Shown in pieces: positions 36,467 through 44,806 of a stretch of DNA of 64,000 nucleotides. The position numbers and the translations under genes are program-made. The stretch covers positions 134,651-198,650 of the forward strand of contig DBTU01000023.1 in assembly GCA_002307215.1 (NCBI GenBank). Reading direction: 5' to 3'. Each line of letters starts with the position of its first letter. The stretch's first letter is position 1. The notes beneath the pieces are model-generated. The model saw only the letters and a program-made list of their open reading frames with translations. It made no database searches and was not told the origin of the DNA. The DNA comes from Lachnoclostridium sp. UBA1308 (GTDB lineage Bacteria; Bacillota; Clostridia; Lachnospirales; Lachnospiraceae).

Positions 36467-39400
36467 ATGGATACAGCCGGAAGAGTATTAGCAATAATAA
36501 TAGTCGTAATTATAATAATTTTTATGCCAATACAATATATAGCGCAGGCACAAGTTGAATCGGCTGATAATATTGCTAATACATTGACTGCAGAGTTTAC
36601 CGATAAGGGCAGACAACGGGGATATATTACATCGGATATGTATGACGATTACCTTGAAAACGTTGAAAAGACCGGAGATATGTATGACATCGAAATGGAA
36701 GTGTCTCATCCGGTAACCGGAAAAGAAGAAGTCTTAGGAAATCTTACAAATAGGCTGGATTCTGTGTCTGATCTAAAAAGTGCAAATAAAAGTAACAATT
36801 TTCTTAAGCTGTCAGGTGAATCAGTTCATGTACACTCAGCTGATTGTTATGCAGGTACATTACATGTGTGTAATGGTACTAGCTGTGTACATGCTGATGG
36901 TAGTTATGGTGTTGTAGTAGCAGCAACCACAATGGGTCTTTATTATTCGTTTGATGGTTTATCGTGGCAAGCTGGAAAAATGTATTGTGGAGTAAGTGAT
37001 GTAACATACGGTAATGGTAAATTCGTAGCAGTAGGCGGTAATTGCTCTTATTCATCTAATGATGGAGTAACATGGCAACAAACAATTGTAACAGGAGTTT
37101 ATTTTTATAAAATAGCTTATGGTAATGGTGTTTATTTAGCAACGGCTTCTTCAAGTGGTTATTCATACTTATTTACCTCTACAGATGGAATCCATTGGCA
37201 GTCAATTAGTTATCTTAATAATTCGTCATATAGTTATATAGATGTAGCATACGCTAATGGTATTTTTTATCTCACATCAAAAAGGGATACACAATATGAC
37301 GCCTACCTTCCAATAGGAGCAACATTTGGTACGGTAAACACGTCTAATATGACATCTTATTCAGGAGTTTCATGGGGATTAGCCGAAGGAGTAGGGAACA
37401 TTTATTCCGTTAATGATAAATCTGCTTTCGTTGAAGGGGGAGGAGTATTAAAACTCACAAGAAATTGGGTTACCTCTATCAGCGGAATAAGTCCTACATC
37501 AATAGTGGGGTTTGGAAACAACAATTATGTGTTAATATCAAATCAAAAGATATATACGTCAACGACAGGAAATTTAAATTCATGGACTCAGATAGCGACA
37601 GCAACCTTTTCTGATACACCAACGGCTTTCATATATTTTTGTGGTAAATACTTAATTTCATCAAATGGCGCATCGGGAGCACATGTGTACACAAGTTCAG
37701 ATGCAAAAACATGGGATAGTACGAATTGCCCGTCAACTTATGCTCTTGCGAGTAACGTAGATGGGGGATCGGATCTTGTTAACCGTGGGACTTGTATTAA
37801 AATCGGAAAATATTATGATTCAAATGGCAATGAAGTACAGCCTATATGTGATAAAGTTGTCACATCCATTACTGCTACAAATCCGAATCAGACTGTAAAT
37901 TTTGGTGACAGTATTGTAACAACGGCAACAGCCAATTATCTTGACGGACACACAGGAACGGTTACCTGTAGCAGTAACTTTGATAAAAATAAAGTCGGTA
38001 CCCAAACAGTTACCCTGATCTACTCCGGTCTGGTGGATAATGCAAAGACCAATGGCACAAAAAATATTACGATAAACGTCATTGTAAAACCCGCCAAAAG
38101 TCTAAGTTCAATAACTGTATCTCCTCCGACACAAACAGTAAAAAGGTATAGCGTACCTGACTTAATAGTAACGGCTTTTTATAGTGATGGATCCAACCGG
38201 ATTTTGTCTGCTACAGAGTATAGCTTAAGTGGGTTTGATCAATCTTTATTAGGACTACAAATCGTAAATATAGGATATTCGGAATTTAGCATTACAAAAA
38301 CTGCCCCTGTATCCATTACGGTGACTAAGTTAACAACGGTATGTCCTGTCTGTGGAACGGAATATGAATTAGATGAAAACGATGTGGATCAAGGTTGTCC
38401 AAATTGTAGAGATGAAATAGTTGGTATTAGTGCATCACCCGATGAAATGATTGTTCACCGGGGCGAAAGTTTAAATGTAACTGTTATGGCATCTTATGCT
38501 AATGGCAAAACTGGAGTAATTGCAGGATGGGGTAGCAATTACAACCCGGACACGCCAGGAGATCAGATGGTTAAGATAACCTATTTATCCCTTTATACTT
38601 ATGTTTATGTGAATATCATAAATACAAGAATCTGTCCTACCTGTGGTACAGAGTATGATCTCAATGATGACGGTACAGATCTTGGGTGCCCTAAATGTAG
38701 CGGAACGGTAGTCAGTATAGATATTTTACCAAAGGATTTGACAATAAATTTAAAAGACAAACTTAATTTAACTGTAACTGTAACTTATTTGGACGGTCAC
38801 ACAGCCGTAGTAAACGGTTGGTATACGGATTTTTTAGGTGACATAGCAGGAACCTATGATGTTACCATTTATTATAAAAAGGTATTTGATACTATAAAGG
38901 TAACGGTAACTGACAATCCGGTAACGTGTCCGTACTGCGGGTTATCCTATAATTATTCCGATTACCCCAAGGGGTGTCCGATCTGTTCGGTCAAAATTAC
39001 TGGCATTGAAGCATCATTAAGAGACGGAGGAACTCAGGTAATATATCATTCCATGCCAAACATTCAAATAACCCGAATATATCAGGATACTCATAAGGAT
39101 CTAACCTATAACGGATGGACTATAAGTGGATATGAGCAAGACAAGTTAGGTGAACAGACGGTTACGGTTTATTTTGATGATTTTAGTACTACGCTAACGT
39201 TTGAAGTAATTAAAAATCCTTATTTAATCACTTGTCCAATATGCGGTACACAATATTATCTTGATGATGATGGAACCGATCCGGGGTGTCCCTACTGCTC
39301 TGCCGGAGCGGATGAAGGAACTGCATTAATATATTTTGATATTACATATACAGATGCAATATTAGAAGTGCTTTATAAAGATGGAATTTATCGCTTTCAG

Positions 39401-39535
39401 AAGGGGGACTATTTCACAGTAAGTACAACTAAAATGGGAGTGTCATTACACGAAAGATTGCAGAAAATCTTCAACAACACAGGAAATGATTTACGTAAAG
39501 AGAGTTATTCCTGCGGAGGGGAGGTAATGACATAA
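36467..39535 (+). CDS. giant surface/filament-tip protein with propeller, Ig-like and zinc-ribbon repeats
   Basis: 1022 residues, GGAGGG upstream. N-terminal helix (5-25), then a module (30-83) with the pattern G-Y-I-T-S-D-M-Y-D-D-Y-L-E, shared with the next protein. A His/Cys patch (about 121-146) precedes a propeller (about 147-440) with Asp-box motifs S-F-D-G-L-S-W, S-N-D-G-V-T-W, S-T-D-G-I-H-W. Then five Ig-like domains (about 461-922) separated by four zinc-ribbon-like units of the form CPxCGxxY...GCPxC (about 626, 723, 821, 923). The C-terminal ~75 residues resemble those of the next protein. Likely exported adhesin or tip; function inferred. Confidence 0.75.
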   Translation: MDTAGRVLAIIIVVIIIIFMPIQYIAQAQVESADNIANTLTAEFTDKGRQRGYITSDMYDDYLENVEKTGDMYDIEMEVSHPVTGKEEVLGNLTNRLDSVSDLKSANKSNNFLKLSGESVHVHSADCYAGTLHVCNGTSCVHADGSYGVVVAATTMGLYYSFDGLSWQAGKMYCGVSDVTYGNGKFVAVGGNCSYSSNDGVTWQQTIVTGVYFYKIAYGNGVYLATASSSGYSYLFTSTDGIHWQSISYLNNSSYSYIDVAYANGIFYLTSKRDTQYDAYLPIGATFGTVNTSNMTSYSGVSWGLAEGVGNIYSVNDKSAFVEGGGVLKLTRNWVTSISGISPTSIVGFGNNNYVLISNQKIYTSTTGNLNSWTQIATATFSDTPTAFIYFCGKYLISSNGASGAHVYTSSDAKTWDSTNCPSTYALASNVDGGSDLVNRGTCIKIGKYYDSNGNEVQPICDKVVTSITATNPNQTVNFGDSIVTTATANYLDGHTGTVTCSSNFDKNKVGTQTVTLIYSGLVDNAKTNGTKNITINVIVKPAKSLSSITVSPPTQTVKRYSVPDLIVTAFYSDGSNRILSATEYSLSGFDQSLLGLQIVNIGYSEFSITKTAPVSITVTKLTTVCPVCGTEYELDENDVDQGCPNCRDEIVGISASPDEMIVHRGESLNVTVMASYANGKTGVIAGWGSNYNPDTPGDQMVKITYLSLYTYVYVNIINTRICPTCGTEYDLNDDGTDLGCPKCSGTVVSIDILPKDLTINLKDKLNLTVTVTYLDGHTAVVNGWYTDFLGDIAGTYDVTIYYKKVFDTIKVTVTDNPVTCPYCGLSYNYSDYPKGCPICSVKITGIEASLRDGGTQVIYHSMPNIQITRIYQDTHKDLTYNGWTISGYEQDKLGEQTVTVYFDDFSTTLTFEVIKNPYLITCPICGTQYYLDDDGTDPGCPYCSAGADEGTALIYFDITYTDAILEVLYKDGIYRFQKGDYFTVSTTKMGVSLHERLQKIFNNTGNDLRKESYSCGGEVMT

Positions 39536-39536
39536 A

Positions 39537-41849
39537 ATGAAGCCCTTAGATTATATCATTGATGGAATACTTGCTATATTGGCATTGTTTTTCTTTACTC
39601 TATTATATTTTGGTTACAAACAGGACTCCATTACAGCTACGTTAGTACATACAGATGCTGTTACCTTAGTGGATGAAGTCCGGAGCAAAGGATATCTTGA
39701 CAAGGATATGTATGATGATTTCTTAGAAAAATTATCAAAAACAGGCTTGCTTTATGATATATCCTTAAAACATAGAAAAACTAATATAGAACCCAAATAC
39801 AGGCTACGGACTCCGGAAGAAATAATAGAATCGCAAGAGGTACAATATAGTGGGAGTAACGTCTATAACCATTTTAACATTACGACTGCTATCCCCATGG
39901 TTAATGATCCAATTAGCCCCGGCAGTTTAAACACGGAAACAAATGAAAGTATAATAGCAGCCGCAGTGAACACACCAACATCGTCTAGTCACACGCATAC
40001 CGACGCTTGCTATATTGGTCACAAACACACCACTAAGCCGGATAATACATTTACTCATACACATCAACATACCTCGGCTTGTACTTGTTACTTATCTTTA
40101 GCTAGTGTATTTGCTGTCTGTGCAGATTGTGGAAAAACGTATTTAACTTCACAGGTTAGTTGGTATTGGGATACTGTATCAAAGACCACTCGGGTAGGAA
40201 CCAATTGGTCAGATGATAAATGTCCCTATTGTAGTTCAAAGAGTGTCGCTTCTTCGTATGTGAAACGAGCTTATAGCTATTCTTGTGGGTACAGTATAGA
40301 TATTGATGGTGATGGGTATACGGACAACGTAGGTACCTCAGCTACCTATCAGTATACAATGTCTTCCCCGCAAATTTATAACAATACAGATAATGGGTGG
40401 GGTACAAGCGAATATTGGAGCACAAACTATACCGAAACCAGAGGGTGTTATACATATCATCAGCATGGATATTTACCGGGATATGGTAAAAATTCATTTT
40501 TTCAATATTTTAATCATGGAACAGCCAATGAAGCAGTTAACACAGTAAATCTAATGAATATATATGGCGTACATTCTTTTTGCAGTATTCCAAAAAATTA
40601 TTCATTTGCACTGTATTTATATAATGGCAATTTAAGTGCCGCAACTGATATTACCGCATTGTTGCAAACGGATGGAACAGTACTCTTTAAATTAAATGGT
40701 GTTTATGGATATGGATTATCATCATACGCTAATTTTCCGAGTACTCTAACGGAGGCACAATTTACTTATTGGCTTAGTGATGTAGATCATTTTCAAAGCT
40801 TCATGGTTCAATATGGAGGAACAATCTTTTCTGACTTCAATAATTTTAAAGATGCATATTGTAGCTATAATTATTCATCATGGGTAGATATATGTAAAGA
40901 AACAATCACTGGTTCGTGGTATTTAAGCTGTGGTCAGCCGGTGAACGATACTGCTCTTTGTAGCCAGGTGGTCACCTCTATCGTTGCAACAAATCCCTTA
41001 CAGACGGTATATGTCGGAGATCCAATTATAACCACTGTTACTGCCACCTATTTGGACGGATCAACCAAAGTGATAGCCTGTACCGCAACCGGATATGATA
41101 CTTCAAAAACAGGTACCCAAACGGTCACACTTACATATTCCGGATTGGTAGATACTGCGAAAACTACCGGAACGAAAACCTGTACAATTACAGTTACTGT
41201 AATCCCTAAGACAAAGAGTTGTGCTAATGGTCATACTTATAGTCTTAACTCGGATGGCTCAGACCCGGGATGTCCATACTGCAAAGCATGGCTGAAAAGT
41301 CTTGAAATTACAACGCCTACAGTGGCAAACATCACCATTAATCGGGGCACTACACTGCAGGGAAACGGAGTAACTTTACTTGCTATATATATGGATGGAC
41401 ATGAGGAATATGTTACAGATACATATGTAGACAATCTTGATAATAAATACATTGGCAATCAGGACGTTACTATCAGTTATAAAGGTCTTTCTGTTACGCT
41501 AAAAGTTACTACAAAAAAGAATTTGACACTTTGCCCGGTATGTGGACGTTACTATGAGTTGTATCCGGATGATAGTGATCCCGGATGTCCATACTGTGCG
41601 GCAAAGACCCCAATCTTTTCCGGTACTGTATATAAATATTATGAGGAATGTTATACCGATGATATTATGAAAGAAATTTATGATGATGGAAGTGGAAGAT
41701 ACATTTTATTCAGTGGCGACTATTTAAAGATTGAAATTAAGAACAGTTCCCGGAGTATTGGAGGTAAACTTACAGCTGTACTTTTTAAATTTCTTGCTGA
41801 TGGCAGTATTCAGACAGAATATGGAGGGTACATAAGACAAAATGGATAA
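39537..41849 (+). CDS. giant surface/filament-tip protein, paralogue with His-rich region
   Basis: 770 residues, with GGGGAGG about 12 bases before the start. Same N-terminal plan as its neighbour: helix (8-25) and module (34-81) with G-Y-L-D-K-D-M-Y-D-D-F-L-E. A His-rich stretch (152-184: HTHTDACYIGHKH and on) is followed by a Cys pair unit (about 195-240). Ig-like domain (~475-558, T-N-P-x-Q-T-V start shared with the neighbour), zinc-ribbon-like units at ~562 and ~666, and a homologous C-terminus. The central part differs. Probably a second filament-associated adhesin with the same assembly signals. Confidence 0.75.
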   Translation: MKPLDYIIDGILAILALFFFTLLYFGYKQDSITATLVHTDAVTLVDEVRSKGYLDKDMYDDFLEKLSKTGLLYDISLKHRKTNIEPKYRLRTPEEIIESQEVQYSGSNVYNHFNITTAIPMVNDPISPGSLNTETNESIIAAAVNTPTSSSHTHTDACYIGHKHTTKPDNTFTHTHQHTSACTCYLSLASVFAVCADCGKTYLTSQVSWYWDTVSKTTRVGTNWSDDKCPYCSSKSVASSYVKRAYSYSCGYSIDIDGDGYTDNVGTSATYQYTMSSPQIYNNTDNGWGTSEYWSTNYTETRGCYTYHQHGYLPGYGKNSFFQYFNHGTANEAVNTVNLMNIYGVHSFCSIPKNYSFALYLYNGNLSAATDITALLQTDGTVLFKLNGVYGYGLSSYANFPSTLTEAQFTYWLSDVDHFQSFMVQYGGTIFSDFNNFKDAYCSYNYSSWVDICKETITGSWYLSCGQPVNDTALCSQVVTSIVATNPLQTVYVGDPIITTVTATYLDGSTKVIACTATGYDTSKTGTQTVTLTYSGLVDTAKTTGTKTCTITVTVIPKTKSCANGHTYSLNSDGSDPGCPYCKAWLKSLEITTPTVANITINRGTTLQGNGVTLLAIYMDGHEEYVTDTYVDNLDNKYIGNQDVTISYKGLSVTLKVTTKKNLTLCPVCGRYYELYPDDSDPGCPYCAAKTPIFSGTVYKYYEECYTDDIMKEIYDDGSGRYILFSGDYLKIEIKNSSRSIGGKLTAVLFKFLADGSIQTEYGGYIRQNG

Positions 41850-41878
41850 TAGATAACGGTTCAGGAAAGGGATTGTAA

Positions 41879-42931
41879 ATGAAACTTTATCATTTTATTA
41901 TATTGTTTGCAATTATTGCCTTAGCTATAACATTTGTGCTAGATATACAGACAGCTGATTTAAAGGCTGTGGTAAACAATAAAGAGCATATTGACCAATG
42001 CCTAGATACGGCTATAGATGATGGTGCTACAAGTCTAATTCAAGTTGATAATAACAATAACCTAAATATAAATAAGTATGCAGCATTAGATAGCTTTTTT
42101 GTCTCCCTCTATTCATCGTTTGATATAATTTCCGATAAGGATGAGATACAAAAGATGGATTTATATATACCGGTAGTAACGGTGACCATGAATGATGGTT
42201 ACTATATTTACTATAGTGATACGTATAAAAGTGCAGACGGAAAAGCACATTTAATAAAAAAATGGTCAGAAAAATTCCCATACTATTATGAGGATTCAGA
42301 TTTTATATATGGATTTACATTAGAGGACAAGGTAAATCTATATGATAAAAATAAGATTTTAGATTCCACCGGTGGGCAGACAGTATATAAATTAGATTTT
42401 CACGATTTACAGACAAAGGAGGAATATGCGGATTTTCGAAGTAAAAGACCCGGCAGTATCCTTCTATCGAACGAAGCTTTTAATAGCATTAAAAAAGACA
42501 CTTTTATTACGTGCATTGAAAACACGATGGCTTATTATACAAGCCGACATAATAGCATTGCATCACAGTACGGCATTACCTATGATTTTTCCCTACCGGC
42601 AGTAGGTAAAGACGAATGGGACTACAATATGCAATCGAACAGCATGTTTGTTGTGTTTCAGGGCTATCCATATGGAGATGAGACCGGAGAAACATATAAC
42701 CGGATTGCGTCCGCAGCTGCAAAGATCACAAAAAATGATGTCTACTATTTGGAGCAAGTAGGGTGGTATCTTATCTATCATAAAAGTACTTGTCCTAAGC
42801 TCAAAGAGAGCGGAATTATATCTAGTGAAGAGCCTTATTATAGTGTAGAGGCCTGTGCTATAGCAGGAGCTTATGCTTGCCCATATTGTTCGAAGGGAAC
42901 AGGAGTATATGCGCCTGATTACACGCCTTAA
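41879..42931 (+). CDS. membrane-anchored protein of the Tad-like operon
   Basis: 350 residues from ATG 41879 (CAGGAAAGGGA upstream). N-terminal helix (about 5-20) with the same short start as the pilin-like proteins, then a large soluble domain. The C-terminus ends with a Cys-rich part (T-C-P, then A-C-P-Y-C-S-K-G) that echoes the zinc-ribbon units of the two giant proteins. Last gene of the operon. Not recognised; likely an assembly or tip protein. Confidence 0.65.
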   Translation: MKLYHFIILFAIIALAITFVLDIQTADLKAVVNNKEHIDQCLDTAIDDGATSLIQVDNNNNLNINKYAALDSFFVSLYSSFDIISDKDEIQKMDLYIPVVTVTMNDGYYIYYSDTYKSADGKAHLIKKWSEKFPYYYEDSDFIYGFTLEDKVNLYDKNKILDSTGGQTVYKLDFHDLQTKEEYADFRSKRPGSILLSNEAFNSIKKDTFITCIENTMAYYTSRHNSIASQYGITYDFSLPAVGKDEWDYNMQSNSMFVVFQGYPYGDETGETYNRIASAAAKITKNDVYYLEQVGWYLIYHKSTCPKLKESGIISSEEPYYSVEACAIAGAYACPYCSKGTGVYAPDYTP

Positions 42932-43261
42932 AAAAAGGGGATGATATGAGAAACAATAAGTTTTCCATTAGTGGAGAAAGTGAATATCTTAATTTTGGGA
43001 AATAATATTAATTGAACCCCAATATAGCAAAACAGGATTAGATGATGGTATAAATAACTCAATAGTTGAATTGTGATGGAACGGATATAAATCAATATGA
43101 CAAGATTGGAATTAATTATAAAAACCTAAGAAATAAGCCTTGGGTTAGCGTGACAATGTTTGTAAAATATAGGTTGACATATAAAAATACATATTATATA
43201 TTAAATGTATATTAATGTATTTTATGGTTTGAATATCAAGCCAATTGTTTGACCGTTTATG
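42932..43261 (+). other. spacer after the Tad-like operon
   Basis: Contains a 19-codon frame at 42946-43005 (MRNNKFSISGESEYLNFGK) with a good GGGGATG ribosome site, which may be a truncated gene or chance. A GTTTGACCGTTT sequence near 43247 also occurs near 48405. Otherwise no gene seen up to the terminator. Confidence 0.35.
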
Positions 43262-43298
43262 ATCCTTAGTCATTTACCAAAATGATTAAGGATTTTTT
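43262..43298 (+). terminator. strong terminator after the Tad-like operon
   Basis: ATCCTTAGTCATTT (43262-43275) pairs with AAATGATTAAGGAT (43280-43293), one G-U pair, loop ACCA, then TTTTTT. Confidence 0.93.
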
Positions 43299-43419
43299 AT
43301 TAACGGACTATTATTTTAATGATTAGCCAAGTGATGGTTTCGCAAAAAAAGGCAAACTTATAGTCCGGGCTATCACAAAAGAAATTATTCTTGGACAAAG
43401 GAAAAGGAGGATATAAAAT

Positions 43420-44739
43420 ATGAGGAAATGTGTAGTAAGGAGTGTTGGGGTACTGATGGCATTGGTCCTGTTCGGTACATCAATGAATGTCGTACCGCCG
43501 GTAAATGCTGAAGCAGCAACCTTGTATATTACAGCAGAAAAATTTGCTGAAGCCTTGGTGAAAGAAATAGACATTAAGCCTGGAAGTCAGGATGTGTTTA
43601 ATGGATATTACAGCGTTTTGATTGCATCAGGGATAATGAACGAAGGTGATTGTTCCTCACCGGAGGCATATGTCACGAGAGGAACAGCAATGATTCTATT
43701 GAATCGTGCCGACGAATACCTTTACGGAAATACGCTTGAGGAAGAAGTGGTACAGATGGTCATTGATAAGCGTATCTCGGATATCAAAACAGTCGAGGAA
43801 GGTAAAAGAGTGGATGTGGCTAAGGCATTTCTTAAGGGTTATATGAAGGGCTACTCGAACGGGACCTACAGTACGAATCGGAGAATGAACCTTACGAGTA
43901 AGATGACCAAGAGCGGTGCCTTAAGCTGTATCAAGCTGCTAAAGAATCAAAAGTCCCGGGCAAAAATCAGCCCTGACGGACAGCTGATCAGAACCACCAA
44001 GTTGCCCCTTTCGGCAAAGAAGTTCCCTTATATTTTGGCCAGCTATCCAAATTCCTATTATGATTGGAAGCTAATATATGAATGTGGGAACGGTTGCTAT
44101 GAAAGCGAAGGGAAGAAGTATCCCAATGTAAATCTGGTACAGTATGCCGCCCCAGTGGACATTGATAAAATCAAGGGAGTGGATGACTTCGATGCGGGCT
44201 TTGGGGAAATTAGAAAGAAGTATCTGATTTCCTGGGTAGACAAGGTGCAGAGCTATCTGGAGCATGTCTTCAGTGTCAATTATAAGACTATTGACGAGGA
44301 GTGGATGGACGAGGTGGCAGAGACTGATTATTCGTATGGGGAAAGGATTGAAAAGGGCTATAGGGCTGACCTTGAAGAATATGTAACGGCTATGAAGGAA
44401 AACAAGACGATTGTGGAGTACTCCAAGATCCGGGTGGACGGCTCCTCCTTGTATTACTTTAATGGAAGCTTTTACCTCAGAGCATATGTACAGTACCGTA
44501 TCGTATCCTCGAAGATAAAGTACGGAGTGGATGCGGATACGCTGATTATGGAAGAACCCTATAATGACATTCTGTGGAGCAGAGCGACAACGGTTGATTT
44601 TACAGGCTTTACGTTAGGCAAATGGAGAGAATGCGGCTACGACATTTGTCTTGATACATATACAAGCAAGACGAATATAGGTGTGACGGTAGCCTATTTG
44701 AATGAATACTATTGTAAGCAGTATCCTGTTACAAAGTAG
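43420..44739 (+). CDS. secreted protein with SLH-like repeats
   Basis: 439 residues. Signal peptide (about 1-32, ending near NAEAA). Residues ~45-180 contain S-layer-homology-like sequence: VTRGTAMILLNRADEYLYG and AFLKGYMKGYSNGTY, the K-G-Y-x-x-G-x-Y pattern of SLH units. The C-terminal ~250 residues are not recognised; a conserved-looking Cys pair lies at G-N-G-C-Y-E. SLH units bind secondary cell-wall polymers, so the protein probably sits on the cell wall. Own transcription unit with AAAGGAGG ahead and a terminator after. Confidence 0.7.
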   Translation: MRKCVVRSVGVLMALVLFGTSMNVVPPVNAEAATLYITAEKFAEALVKEIDIKPGSQDVFNGYYSVLIASGIMNEGDCSSPEAYVTRGTAMILLNRADEYLYGNTLEEEVVQMVIDKRISDIKTVEEGKRVDVAKAFLKGYMKGYSNGTYSTNRRMNLTSKMTKSGALSCIKLLKNQKSRAKISPDGQLIRTTKLPLSAKKFPYILASYPNSYYDWKLIYECGNGCYESEGKKYPNVNLVQYAAPVDIDKIKGVDDFDAGFGEIRKKYLISWVDKVQSYLEHVFSVNYKTIDEEWMDEVAETDYSYGERIEKGYRADLEEYVTAMKENKTIVEYSKIRVDGSSLYYFNGSFYLRAYVQYRIVSSKIKYGVDADTLIMEEPYNDILWSRATTVDFTGFTLGKWRECGYDICLDTYTSKTNIGVTVAYLNEYYCKQYPVTK

Positions 44740-44749
44740 CGCAATAATA

Positions 44750-44778
44750 TAAACCCGTTAGGAAGATTAACGGGTTTA
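44750..44778 (+). terminator. terminator after SLH-like gene
   Basis: TAAACCCGTTA (44750-44760) pairs perfectly with TAACGGGTTTA (44768-44778), followed by TATATTTT. Confidence 0.85.
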
Positions 44779-44806
44779 TATTTTCAAAGGATAAAGAGGA
44801 GAAATT

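Noticed and set aside
27439..42931. Integrated element or phage origin for the Tad-like locus
   Set aside because: No integrase, transposase, attachment-site repeats or tRNA at either end were found.
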